60,136 bases of DNA from Nitrospira sp. (GTDB lineage: Bacteria > Nitrospirota > Nitrospiria > Nitrospirales > Nitrospiraceae): the NCBI GenBank assembly GCA_005116945.1, contig SWDH01000038.1, positions 105,578 through 165,713 on the forward strand, written 5' to 3'. The first letter of the stretch is position 1. Each line of letters begins with the position of its first letter. This document shows, in pieces, positions 41,957-50,789 of the stretch. The notes beneath the pieces were generated by a model, which worked only from the letters and a program-made list of their open reading frames with translations, did no database searches and was not told the DNA's origin. A program made the position numbers and the translations under genes.

Positions 41957-44900
41957 ATGGCTGATATCTATGGGACGGAAGGTAACGATAGTATCCAGGG
42001 GACCTCTGGCAACGATTACATAGACGCAAAGGGCGGTGATGACGCTGTCAATGGGGGGTTAGGGAATGATGGCATTCTCGCTGGTAGCGGAAACGATATG
42101 GTACATGGTCAAGAAGGGGATGACACCGTCTACGGAGGATTTGGCATCGACTATGTCTATGGAGAGGACGGGAATGATTCTTTAGACGGGGGAGAGGACA
42201 ACGATTTCGTTTATGGTGGTACAGGAAATGATCAGCTTTATGGGGGAAATGGTGATGGAAATGATTACCTGGATGGAGGGGATGGGGATGATTGGCTAGG
42301 AGGTAACCCAGGTGATGACACTCTCGTTGGTGGAAACGGGAACGATTACCTTGCAGGCACAACGGGAAACGATACCCTCATCGGAGGAGCAGGGGACGAC
42401 ACCTATGCCATCCTGGATGCTGACACGATTATTGAGTCGGCAAACGAGGGTACCGATACGATCAGGGCCTTTATGAGTGTGGTCCTTCCGGATAATGTCG
42501 AAAATGCTTACTTGGTCGATGGTTATCTCAATGTGAATCTTACCGGTAATGCGCTTGATAATCTGCTAACCGGAAACAGTTCGACAAATATCTTAACCGG
42601 GGGATTGGGCAACGATACCTATGTTGTGAGTGTAGGAGACACAGTTGTCGAAACTGCCGGGGAGGGAAGCGACACGATTCAGAGTAGTGTTTCATGGACA
42701 CTTGGCAGCAATGTCGAAAATCTGACCTTGACGGGTATGGCCAGCATTAATGGAACGGGTAACGAACTCAACAATGTATTGATCGGCAATGACGGTGCAA
42801 ACACGTTGATCGGTGGAGCAGGCGCAGATCAGCTGATTGGTGGAGCGGGCGACGATATTTTGGAAATTGATGCCGCAGATACCGTGATTCAAGGTGGTGT
42901 CGGCTACGACCGTGTCCGAGTGACTGGTTCTGATGGAGTGATAGTAGCTCTTGGTGCCAGCGCCGTCGAAGTGGCAGAGGGAGGCGCCGGTGATGACGTG
43001 TTTCTCAATGGAGCTGCATTGGTTAACGTATTTGGCGGGTCCGGAAACGATGTGTTTCAGGGTGGTGCCGGCGCGGGTGTTGTCTACGGAGGTCTCGGGA
43101 ACGACACATTGAATGGCGGGACCCTTGACGACATCCTTGATGGGGATGAAGGGGACGACGTTCTTCGTGGAAATGCAGGTAACGACAATCTGTTTGGTGA
43201 TGTGGGGAATGACTGGATCGAGGGGGGAGATGGGAACGATACGTTGCAGGGCTTCGATGGTAGCGACGCCCTCTATGGCGGTGCTGGGAATGATCAGCTC
43301 TATGTCGACGGGAACGATACTGTGATCAACGGTGGGACCGGACAGGACACCGTGACGGTCCATGGTGGGCTTGGAGTGACATTCGATCTTGGTGCAGCGG
43401 AAGTGGAAGTTGTGTACGGAGGGGCTGGTGCGGACACCTTCACGACGACGTCGTCGGCACCCGTCCAGATGTACGGACAAGATGGCAATGATCTGCTTGT
43501 CGGTGGGGCTGGGAACGATTATTTGGATGGAGGAACCGGGGCAGATCAGATGGCAGGTGGGTTGGGCGATGATCTGTATCTTGTCGATAATATCGGCGAT
43601 GTGGTCAATGAATCGACTAACGCGTCGTTCGATCAGGTTAATGCATCCGTCGACTATACGTTGAGTGATAACGTGGAGTGGCTCCAACTCACGGGGACAG
43701 GGCAGATCGCCGGAACGGGGAATATGCTCGATAACGGTTTGTTTGGAAACACACAAGACAATGTGCTCGATGGTGCAGCAGGAGATGACCAATTGATGGG
43801 TGGGTTGGGGAACGACGTCTATGTGTTTCGGCTTGGGGATGGCCACGACACGATTTCCGATACGGCGACGGTAGCGGAAGGAAATCGCATTAGGTTTGGG
43901 GTAGGAATTACTGCGCAGAATCTCACCTTTGGATCTCAATCAGGGGAATTACTCATTAGCATAGGTACAAACGGCGATTCGATTCGTCTCCTGAATTTTG
44001 ACCCCAACAACATATCAGGATCCATGGTGGTTCAGACTGTTCAGTTTAGTGATGGGAGTACGGCCAACCTTCTTGATCTCATCAACAATTCTGGGAACTT
44101 GAACCAGATAATTGGGACCCCACTGAACGACTATCTTTATGGGACGTCGCAAAACGATGAGATCCAAGGATTAGGAGGGAATGACCAACTCTATGGGCTT
44201 GAGGGTGACGATATTCTGCTCGGGGGCGACGGCACCGATCTGTTGGATGGAGGCATGGGCAACGATGTGTTGAACGGCGGGGCGGGCAACGATCTGTTGC
44301 AAGACTATGCGGGCAGCGACACGTATGTGTTCAGCGTGGGGAGCGGGACGGATACGGTACAGGATTGGGGCTGGGACGTCGCCGATGTGGACACGGTGGT
44401 GGTGGGTCAGGGCGTGACGCCGAGCACGTTGTTCGTGACGCAGGACTGGGCGAGCAACTTTGGGGCGCTGACCTTGCGGCTGGCGCAGAGTGACGATCAG
44501 CTCGTCATTCAGAATGTTAATTCAATGGAGCGGATTCAGTTTGCCGATGGCACCGTGTGGGATCAGGCGACGATTCAAGCCCGTGTGCAGCAGGTGCAGA
44601 CGGGGACGGCGAACAATGACTATCTGAGTGGTTCGTTCCAGGGCGACTATCTGCAGGGCTTGTGGGGCGACGATACGCTGTATGGGTACGAGGGCCACGA
44701 TGCGTTACTGGGTGGGAGTGGCCATGATCAACTGTTTGGGGGGCTGGGCGATGATGTGTTGAACGGCGGCAGTGGGAACGATCAGCTCGTGGGCGACAGT
44801 GGCAGCGACACGTATGTGTTCGGCGTGGGGAGCGGGACGGATACGGTACAGGATTGGGGCTGGGACGTCGCCGATGTGGACACGGTGGTGGTGGGCCAGG

Positions 44901-46819
44901 GCGTGACGCCGAGCACGTTGTTCGTGACGCAGGACTGGGCGAGCAACTTTGGGGCGCTGACCTTGCGGCTGGCGCAGAGTGACGATCAGCTCGTCATTCA
45001 GAATTTCAATTCGATCGAGCAGATTCAGTTTGCCGATGGGACGGTCTGGGATCAGGCGGCGATTCTAGCAAGGCTCCAGCAGTCTCTAATGGGGACAGAA
45101 GGCGATGATTATCTTTGGGGAAGTCCTGAATCGAACTATATGCAAGGTCTTGGAGGGAATGACTCTCTCAATGGAAATGATGGGAATGACGTGCTCTTGG
45201 GCGGGGCGGGCGATGACTTCTTGAACGGCGGGTTGGGCAGCGATGTATTGGATGGAGGAACTGAAGCCGACACGATGTATGGCGATGCGGGAGACGACAC
45301 CTATCTCGTCGACAATACCTCTGACCTCGTCTATGAGTTTGCTGGAGGAGGCAACGACACCGTCCAAGCCTCGGTAAGTGTCACACTCTCCAACGATGCC
45401 AAAGTCGAGACGGTCGTGCTCACGGGCAGTAACTCCATCAATGCGACGGGTAGCGCCATCGACAACACGCTCATGGGGAACAGTGGTGATAACGTGCTGG
45501 ATGGTGGTTTGGGTAGTGACGCAATGCAAGGTGGCATTGGCAATGACACCTACGTCCTGGATAGCGTTGGCGATGTGGTAACCGAAAACCTGAACGAAGG
45601 CATCGATACGGTTCAATCGTCCGTGACCTATACGTTGAGTAGCAACGTCGAAAATATTACCCTGACAGGGGCTGCGGCGACCAATGCGTCCGGCAACACC
45701 TTAAACAACGTGCTCATCGGCAACAGTGCTGCGAATGTACTGACCGGTGGCGCTGGCAACGACACCTATGTTGTGGGGTCTGGGGATACTGTCGTTGAAA
45801 GCCTGAACGAAGGCACGGATATGGTACAGAGTAGCGAGTCGTTCACCTTGGGAGCCAATGTTGAGAATCTCACGTTGACGGGCACGGCCGCGATCAACGG
45901 CACCGGCAACGCGCTCGATAACATCCTCACGGGCAACAGCGCAGCCAACGTACTGACCGGCGGCGCGGGGAACGATACCTATATCATCGGCACAGGCGAC
46001 TCCATTGTCGAAGCAGCCGGCGGCGGCACTGATACGGTGCAGAGTGCATTGACCTACACGCTCGGTGCCAACCTTGAAAACCTCACCCTGACCGGATCGT
46101 CTGCGATCAACGGCACAGGCAATTCATTGGCGAACGTGCTCACCGGAAACAGTGCGGCCAATGTCCTCACGGGTGGAGGAGGCAACGACACCTATGTGGT
46201 AGGAGCCGGCGACACCATTGTCGAATCGGGGGGTGGAACCGATACCGTGCAGAGTTCAGTCACCTGGACGTTGGGTTCGAACCTTGAACATCTCACACTC
46301 ACCGGATCAGCGGCCATCAATGGCACAGGAAACGGCTCCGCCAACATCCTGACCGGCAACAGTGCCAACAATGTGCTGAGTGGCGCCAATGGGAACGATA
46401 CCCTACGAGGCGGGTTGGGGAACGATACGGCGAATGGTGGAAGCGGCAACGATACCTTCCAATTTGGTCGTGGAGAGGGACAAGACATTGTGCAGGATAG
46501 CAGTGGTTCAGCCGACAAACTGCTCTACGACGCCGGCATCAATTCGCTGGATCTGGTGATCAGTCGCCAGGCCAACAATCTTCGGCTATCGATCCATGGG
46601 TCGACGGACTATGTCACGGTCCAGAACTGGTACACGAGTTCCTCGAACCGGACAGAAACCATTCAAGCGGGCAACGGGCAGACCTTGCTTAGCACCCAAG
46701 TCGATCAGTTGATCCAGGCGATGGCCGGGTTTACCCAACAAACCGGTCTCACGTGGGATCAGGCTATCGATCAACAGCCGACACAGGTCCAGAATATCCT
46801 GGCTGCCAGCTGGCAATAG
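41957..46819 (+). CDS. Large RTX repeat protein, type I secretion substrate
   Basis: A 1620-residue acidic protein made almost wholly of repeats. Calcium-binding nonapeptides (G-G-x-G-x-D-x-x-x) recur throughout, dense in residues 1-150, 350-520, 730-900, 1050-1130 and 1470-1510. Interspersed are eight ~70-85-residue units of the form N-D-T-Y-V-V-x-x-G-D-T-V-V-E ... D-T-V-Q-S-S-V ... N-V-E-N-L-T-L-T-G at nucleotides ~42400, 42615, 43570, 45295, 45540, 45760, 45970 and 46185. Residues ~1510-1620 form the C-terminal domain typical of RTX proteins (D-Q-L-I-Q-A-M-A-G-F ... I-L-A-A-S-W), which carries the secretion signal. No enzyme, protease or adhesin domain is seen, so a surface-layer or biofilm role is more likely than a toxin. 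The exporter operon is at 53965. Confidence 0.93.
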   Translation: MADIYGTEGNDSIQGTSGNDYIDAKGGDDAVNGGLGNDGILAGSGNDMVHGQEGDDTVYGGFGIDYVYGEDGNDSLDGGEDNDFVYGGTGNDQLYGGNGDGNDYLDGGDGDDWLGGNPGDDTLVGGNGNDYLAGTTGNDTLIGGAGDDTYAILDADTIIESANEGTDTIRAFMSVVLPDNVENAYLVDGYLNVNLTGNALDNLLTGNSSTNILTGGLGNDTYVVSVGDTVVETAGEGSDTIQSSVSWTLGSNVENLTLTGMASINGTGNELNNVLIGNDGANTLIGGAGADQLIGGAGDDILEIDAADTVIQGGVGYDRVRVTGSDGVIVALGASAVEVAEGGAGDDVFLNGAALVNVFGGSGNDVFQGGAGAGVVYGGLGNDTLNGGTLDDILDGDEGDDVLRGNAGNDNLFGDVGNDWIEGGDGNDTLQGFDGSDALYGGAGNDQLYVDGNDTVINGGTGQDTVTVHGGLGVTFDLGAAEVEVVYGGAGADTFTTTSSAPVQMYGQDGNDLLVGGAGNDYLDGGTGADQMAGGLGDDLYLVDNIGDVVNESTNASFDQVNASVDYTLSDNVEWLQLTGTGQIAGTGNMLDNGLFGNTQDNVLDGAAGDDQLMGGLGNDVYVFRLGDGHDTISDTATVAEGNRIRFGVGITAQNLTFGSQSGELLISIGTNGDSIRLLNFDPNNISGSMVVQTVQFSDGSTANLLDLINNSGNLNQIIGTPLNDYLYGTSQNDEIQGLGGNDQLYGLEGDDILLGGDGTDLLDGGMGNDVLNGGAGNDLLQDYAGSDTYVFSVGSGTDTVQDWGWDVADVDTVVVGQGVTPSTLFVTQDWASNFGALTLRLAQSDDQLVIQNVNSMERIQFADGTVWDQATIQARVQQVQTGTANNDYLSGSFQGDYLQGLWGDDTLYGYEGHDALLGGSGHDQLFGGLGDDVLNGGSGNDQLVGDSGSDTYVFGVGSGTDTVQDWGWDVADVDTVVVGQGVTPSTLFVTQDWASNFGALTLRLAQSDDQLVIQNFNSIEQIQFADGTVWDQAAILARLQQSLMGTEGDDYLWGSPESNYMQGLGGNDSLNGNDGNDVLLGGAGDDFLNGGLGSDVLDGGTEADTMYGDAGDDTYLVDNTSDLVYEFAGGGNDTVQASVSVTLSNDAKVETVVLTGSNSINATGSAIDNTLMGNSGDNVLDGGLGSDAMQGGIGNDTYVLDSVGDVVTENLNEGIDTVQSSVTYTLSSNVENITLTGAAATNASGNTLNNVLIGNSAANVLTGGAGNDTYVVGSGDTVVESLNEGTDMVQSSESFTLGANVENLTLTGTAAINGTGNALDNILTGNSAANVLTGGAGNDTYIIGTGDSIVEAAGGGTDTVQSALTYTLGANLENLTLTGSSAINGTGNSLANVLTGNSAANVLTGGGGNDTYVVGAGDTIVESGGGTDTVQSSVTWTLGSNLEHLTLTGSAAINGTGNGSANILTGNSANNVLSGANGNDTLRGGLGNDTANGGSGNDTFQFGRGEGQDIVQDSSGSADKLLYDAGINSLDLVISRQANNLRLSIHGSTDYVTVQNWYTSSSNRTETIQAGNGQTLLSTQVDQLIQAMAGFTQQTGLTWDQAIDQQPTQVQNILAASWQ
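44321..45004 (+). repeat. Near-identical tandem duplication inside the RTX gene
   Basis: 44321-44515 and 44810-45004 (offset 489 bases = 163 codons, in frame) differ at only two positions over 195 bases: A/G near 44333 and T/C near 44416. The flanks diverge much more. Codon choice is GC-rich here and differs from neighbouring repeats, which points to recent duplication or gene conversion. Confidence 0.9.
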
Positions 46820-46841
46820 AAAATCTGACCCACACACACGT

Positions 46842-46882
46842 CAAAGGGGAGGTCTTCAGAATGGAAGACTCTCCCTTGACAT
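46842..46882 (+). terminator. Hairpin at the end of the RTX gene
   Basis: GTCAA, GGGAG, GTCTTC on the left pair with GAAGAC, CTCCC, TTGAC on the right (bulges of one base each), giving about 16 pairs with a six-base loop. It starts 22 bases after the RTX stop and lies between convergent genes, so a bidirectional terminator is likely even though T-runs are short. Confidence 0.65.
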
Positions 46883-46980
46883 GTCCAAACAAGGGATCCT
46901 GCCTAACCCGCTTCCGTTGAAAACCCATTCTTCGAGAAATTCCAGGAAACGCAGAGTCCTCCATCTTCATGACCTGAATG

Positions 46981-47808
46981 CTACCAGTCGCCCGCTGTTC
47001 CCTCCGGGCATACATGCGCTGCTGAGAGCAGTTGATAGGAGACGGCTTCCTCCTTCAGGTCTGGTTCGTCGGCGCGAAGCATCGTCACGTCCATCTTCTC
47101 ATTCGCAAATGTTTCGTCTCCGGTTCGCAAGACACTCTCGCGATTCAAAATCTTCATGGCATTGAGGTGAGCGACTTTGAGGGGAAACGTTCCGAACTGG
47201 TCTGCAAGCAAATGGAGTACCTGAACTGTCATCCGGCTATGATCGACATAAATAATCTGGCGCAGAGAATCATCGATAGGCGTCTTCAGGCTGACCACAG
47301 CTGAGACCGTCGGTTCGATAACCGGAATCGTCATCGTATATTTGCCTGGCGCATCCGCCGCCGCCGTATCCCACATCCCTGTGGCCTCCACGTTGGCGGT
47401 CGTAAATAATGTGGTGCTAGCGCGCAGGAGAGGAGATTTGATGTCGAGACGGACGTTCGTGAGACGGTGATCCGAGACATTCTCAATCAAGAACTTGACC
47501 ACGACCCAGGACTGTGGGGCTGGGGTCTTCACCCGGCCTTTCGGGAATGTCTGTTCGATGAGCCGGAGACGACAGTCGGACACCAGGTTTCGATTTTCAT
47601 GAAAATAGGTTTTCCTGTCTCCTGCCAGAATAAAGGCTCGTTCATAGGTGTAGAAGGCGACACCGACATGGATAGGAGTCGGCTTGAACCAGGACACCGC
47701 CACGGGAATGAGAAACAACCCCAACGAGGATACAAACCCAACAATCACAATTTTATTGAGCCGGCTTTGCCGTTTAAACCATCGCCACCATTCCTTCAAT
47801 AGCATCAT
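46981..47808 (-). CDS. Membrane-anchored hypothetical protein, paralogue of 27941-28843
   Basis: A 275-residue protein with one membrane segment (residues ~19-41), then K-P-T-P-I-H-V-G-V-A-F-Y-T-Y-E-R-A-F-I-L-A-G, N-L-V-S-D-C, S-P-L-L, L-K-T-P-I-D-D and S-Y-Q-L-L. It shares these anchors in order with the gene at 27941. No family name. It converges on the RTX gene. Confidence 0.7.
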   Translation of the reverse strand: MMLLKEWWRWFKRQSRLNKIVIVGFVSSLGLFLIPVAVSWFKPTPIHVGVAFYTYERAFILAGDRKTYFHENRNLVSDCRLRLIEQTFPKGRVKTPAPQSWVVVKFLIENVSDHRLTNVRLDIKSPLLRASTTLFTTANVEATGMWDTAAADAPGKYTMTIPVIEPTVSAVVSLKTPIDDSLRQIIYVDHSRMTVQVLHLLADQFGTFPLKVAHLNAMKILNRESVLRTGDETFANEKMDVTMLRADEPDLKEEAVSYQLLSAAHVCPEGTAGDW

Positions 47809-48113
47809 GCCTGTTCACTCATGACGAGATAACCCATGACACGGTGAAACGGCTGAACGGGCGACGTGAGAAGGGCATGGGAATTCCGCAGGGAGGCGTA
47901 TTGTAGGAGGGGAGCCAATAAACCGCAAGGAGGGCAGGATACTCGGAAACCCCATCCGAGTCCGGGACTGTTGTGTCACGCCGAATCACTGGCACCTCGG
48001 TGTTCGGTATCGAAGGATGGCTATTCCTAGAACTTTCGGACAAGGCATATTCTTTATTTTGTGTGTCATTTTTTGGCCCAAATGAGTATCTATGATGGAA
48101 GAAGTCAACGAGC
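47809..48113. other. Intergenic scar with possible reverse-transcriptase fragment and gene-leader repeat
   Basis: Codons 47841-47906 read ...R-R-E-K-G-M-G-I-P-Q-G-G-V-L-stop. G-I-P-Q-G-G-V-L is the conserved motif of group II intron-type reverse transcriptases, so this may be a tiny relic, though it is short enough to be chance. AATAAACCGCAAGGAG (47917-47932) repeats exactly at 48676-48691, just upstream of the intact small gene at 48701. Confidence 0.35.
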
Positions 48114-48220
48114 ATGAGCGAATCGAAGAACCAGACCAGTACCGTGAGTGTATGCGTGAAGCCCAGCTCATTGCCATCGCTAAGATCGCGAAGGACCGCC
48201 AGGCCGCACCCACAAGATGA
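48114..48220 (+). pseudogene. Degenerate copy of the small gene family at 48701
   Basis: From ATG 48114 the product starts M-S-E-S-K-N-Q-T-S-T-V-S-V-C-V-K-P-S, parallel to M-S-E-P-K-D-K-T-I-A-L-N-V-R-L-K-P-S of 48701. After an internal deletion of about 40 codons and a frame change, the other frame reads I-A-I-A-K-I-A-K-D-R-Q-A-A-P-T-R then TGA at 48218, matching I-A-K-T-A-K-D-G-Q-A-A-P-K-G. Confidence 0.75.
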
Positions 48221-48248
48221 CACGACACGCTTGGAGAGGAATCGCCCT

Positions 48249-48680
48249 ATGAGAAGAGCATGCAAGATCGCGATTCGATACGGAGTGATGTTCCTTGTGC
48301 TCTTTGGAGCCAGCCTCCAGAGCCTGGCCGCCGACGTGATGACGTCGGTTCATCAAGTTCTGTCCAATCCTAGCGCGTTTCACCGGCATGATGTTGTACT
48401 CAAAGGACGGCTTACGCTGATTGGGCAATGGGAAGGAAAAGACACGCTGGGAAGGCCTATCTGTGGACCAATGTTTAAGCTCGACGATGACACGGGGGAG
48501 ATTCCGGTTCTCTATATCATCCGATGCGATCAGCAGGAAGTCAGCCGAATTTCCGCCATGGCAGGAGGCAAGGCTCTGATCCATGCGACCATCGATTCTG
48601 ATACCGTAACCATGAATCCCGACGGATCAGATTATCGCCTCAGAGCCATGGCCACAAAGATTCAGCGTCAGGACAAATAA
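48249..48680 (+). CDS. Exported small hypothetical protein (OB-fold-like?)
   Basis: A 143-residue protein with a signal peptide (residues ~1-27, ending S-L-A-A). The mature part (H-D-V-V-L-K-G-R-L-T-L-I, G-P-M-F-K-L-D-D-D-T-G-E-I-P-V-L-Y) resembles small periplasmic OB-fold proteins. ATG 48249 has GAGAGGA upstream. The frame upstream is the pseudogene of the 48701 family. Confidence 0.65.
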   Translation: MRRACKIAIRYGVMFLVLFGASLQSLAADVMTSVHQVLSNPSAFHRHDVVLKGRLTLIGQWEGKDTLGRPICGPMFKLDDDTGEIPVLYIIRCDQQEVSRISAMAGGKALIHATIDSDTVTMNPDGSDYRLRAMATKIQRQDK

Positions 48681-48700
48681 ACCGCAAGGAGACGACAAAC

Positions 48701-49024
48701 ATGAGTGAACCCAAAGACAAGACCATCGCCTTGAATGTCCGATTGAAGCCGAGCGAGTCGTCGGCCCATCCGCGGGCAACGAACTATACGAATGTCGGGG
48801 TAGCGCAGGGGGTTGCCTATCTCGATTTCGGCTTCATCGAGCCCGCGCTGCTTGGAGCCATTGCCAAGACGGCCAAAGACGGACAGGCAGCGCCGAAAGG
48901 TTTAGAAGGCCATCTTGTCACCCGCGTGGCGATGAGCGTGGATGTGCTGGCACGCTTACACCAGCAGATTCAGCAAGTCTTGGTCAACATGCGTGATGCG
49001 CGGCAGCCGAAGCCGAAAGCGTAA
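48701..49024 (+). CDS. Small conserved protein, intact member of a three-copy local family
   Basis: A 107-residue soluble protein: M-S-E-P-K-D-K-T, then V-R-L-K-P-S-E-S-S-A-H, N-Y-T-N-V, G-F-I-E-P-A-L-L-G-A-I-A-K-T-A-K-D-G-Q-A, and a C-terminal helix R-L-H-Q-Q-I-Q-Q-V-L-V-N-M-R-D. AAGGAG sits about 10 bases before ATG. Broken copies are at 48114 and 50790. No function known; position near the RTX gene hints at a link to type I secretion, but this is only context. Confidence 0.75.
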   Translation: MSEPKDKTIALNVRLKPSESSAHPRATNYTNVGVAQGVAYLDFGFIEPALLGAIAKTAKDGQAAPKGLEGHLVTRVAMSVDVLARLHQQIQQVLVNMRDARQPKPKA

Positions 49025-49135
49025 GCACGAGGGAAGGGTGGCGCAGTGGAACTTGGGCGCAATAGTGCGAGAACGAGGGCGAACGAAGAAGGAACTGGCG
49101 AACAATGGTTCCTGACACCTTTATTTTATCCCCCT

Positions 49136-49348
49136 CGGGTCTACTTTGCTCATCCACAATGTCCCTGGGAGCGGGGCACTAATGAGAACACCAACGGATT
49201 GTTGCGCCAATTCTTTCCGAAGGGGACGCGGTTTCAGCAGGTCACACGTGCCGAGATCAAACGTGTGCAGGCGATGCTGAACGATCGGCCACGCAAGATT
49301 CTCAATTGGCACAGTCCGGCCCATGCTTTTTACCACCTATTGCACTAG
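49136..49348 (+). mobile_element. IS30-family transposase, C-terminal remnant
   Basis: About 70 codons match the C-terminal catalytic end of IS30 transposases: V-Y-F-A-H-P, P-W-E-R-G-T-N-E-N-T-N-G-L-L-R-Q-F-F-P-K-G-T, L-N-D-R-P-R-K-I-L-N-W (with the DDE Glu in N-E-N). The N-terminal part is missing and no terminal inverted repeats are seen, so it is a dead fragment. Confidence 0.85.
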
Positions 49349-49356
49349 GATCTTGA

Positions 49357-50151
49357 ATGCAAACTGACACCGTTTTGTCTCCCAGGGGTAGCTCAGAATG
49401 TCCCCGTTCTTTTGTCCAATTATTTGTTTCAGGTACTCTTGTTTGGACCTTCTTCTTGCCATTAGATGTATATGCCAATCAGTACGAAGTAGTTATGAGT
49501 CAGAATGAGGCAGTTTGCAAAGCCAGCAGTCAATTTTTTACTGACTACATAGAGTTGCTGCACAAAAGATTTCCCGATGTCAGGTCAATCAGGTGGAGGC
49601 CAAATATAGCCGACGTTCTAATCCGCGAAGAGCACTCTGAGTTCTCGATCATAGATTGGACTGAGGTTCAACAGCTTGCCCCCGATCTTCAGAAGAAGAA
49701 AGGCGAGATCACTCAGACGAGTGTAGATATCGACAACGATGGCCAGCTGGACATGGTTGTAAGAATTCAATGGCACTTACGAGGTCTTCCAACAGATATG
49801 CTTGTGATTTTTGAGGGCAAAGGGAAACCCTTTGGCGAGATCCGAGACTTTTCTCTTAACTTACTTGATCAAGCCGAGAGTGTGCTCGATTTTACGGAGC
49901 ACGGTTACAGCCTTAGGAAAGCGTGGGGAAAAGGCGAAACGGATCACGGCAGTAGTCGTACCATAGGTGCTTTTGAACTTGTCCCGTTCAGATTGAATGA
50001 CACGACGTACATAAGTATGACGAACCCATACCTGAGTGAGGATAAGGATTGGAATAGATGGAGAGTAATTGCCAAATATACCGGATCATCGAACCTCGAT
50101 GACGTATGTTATCTCAAGCGTCTAAACCAAGAGTCTTCGAAATCAAAATGA
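49357..50151 (+). CDS. Exported hypothetical protein
   Basis: A 264-residue protein with a hydrophobic signal segment at residues ~22-40 (V-S-G-T-L-V-W-T-F-F-L-P-L-D-V-Y-A). A V-D-I-D-N-D-G-Q-L-D-M-V-V stretch resembles an FG-GAP/VCBS-type calcium loop. AT-rich codons suggest import. Starts nine bases after the transposase remnant, so its original promoter may be lost. Confidence 0.6.
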   Translation: MQTDTVLSPRGSSECPRSFVQLFVSGTLVWTFFLPLDVYANQYEVVMSQNEAVCKASSQFFTDYIELLHKRFPDVRSIRWRPNIADVLIREEHSEFSIIDWTEVQQLAPDLQKKKGEITQTSVDIDNDGQLDMVVRIQWHLRGLPTDMLVIFEGKGKPFGEIRDFSLNLLDQAESVLDFTEHGYSLRKAWGKGETDHGSSRTIGAFELVPFRLNDTTYISMTNPYLSEDKDWNRWRVIAKYTGSSNLDDVCYLKRLNQESSKSK

Positions 50152-50188
50152 GAAAGAGACTGTAAGTGGATATTTGGAGGGCGTTGAT

Positions 50189-50335
50189 ATGTCGTTAACG
50201 AATTTGCATACGCTGACACCATCTCAATATTTGACGGATCGGAACGCAATTCTGGCCTTCGAAGAGAATGACAAACTGTTCGGCGCAGCAAATCCCGTGC
50301 TTGCAAGTAGCAGAAATTGGGGTCGCGTCTTGTAA
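50189..50335 (+). CDS. Possible 48-residue protein or truncated N-terminus
   Basis: ATG 50189 follows a good TTGGAGGG. The 48 residues (M-S-L-T-N-L-H-T-L-T-P-S-Q-Y) look coding, but the abrupt end and following non-coding DNA suggest truncation of a longer gene. No match known. Confidence 0.35.
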   Translation: MSLTNLHTLTPSQYLTDRNAILAFEENDKLFGAANPVLASSRNWGRVL

Positions 50336-50789
50336 TCATACATTACAAAAATCCTCTGTGCGCGGCTGAACCATGAGCAAGGGCGGGAGTATGTTCATGT
50401 CAGGGTCGCGTCGAGTGCAGAACACGCTTGCCTGGACCACACTGTTTTGCCTCGTTGGAGGAGGCTGCGCCTCGGAGGTGTTGAACCACGGAGTTAGGTG
50501 AGTCCCTCTATGGAGACGGCCGCTGACGACGTGGCCATTGAGCAGATTCTCCCTGAGGCACAGGCCCAGACCTGTGTCCGGATCGCTGCCGAATGCCTGA
50601 TGCCGAATCGGCGCATCCGGCCATGTGCTGGCTTCCGAAAGAGGTGTGGGCAGGAAGACGAAGGACTTGGTACTGCCTGCCGCCATTGTCGTGAAGAGTC
50701 TGTGGGGAATACAACTCGTGCTAGAGTATCACCGTCCGAATCCGCAGCCAGGCTTACCCCCTCGTCTGCCCTACAAGGCGTCACCCAAC
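50336..50789. other. Unassigned region before the second small-family copy
   Basis: 454 bases where open frames exist on both strands but none has a ribosome binding site, family motif or convincing composition. Probably debris of older genes or elements, given the remnants on both sides. Confidence 0.4.

Noticed and set aside
42692..43939. 415-codon open frame antisense to the RTX gene
   Set aside because: A by-product of the repeat codon pattern of the RTX gene; residue content is His/Ile/Val-rich in a periodic way and no start signal is seen.
41957..46819. CRISPR-like regular repeats
   Set aside because: The periodicity is codon-based RTX repeats within one protein, with no constant repeat and unique spacer pattern. 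No CRISPR array was seen elsewhere.
50494..50784. 96-codon minus-strand open frame
   Set aside because: Low-complexity reading, no start signal, lies in a region of gene debris.
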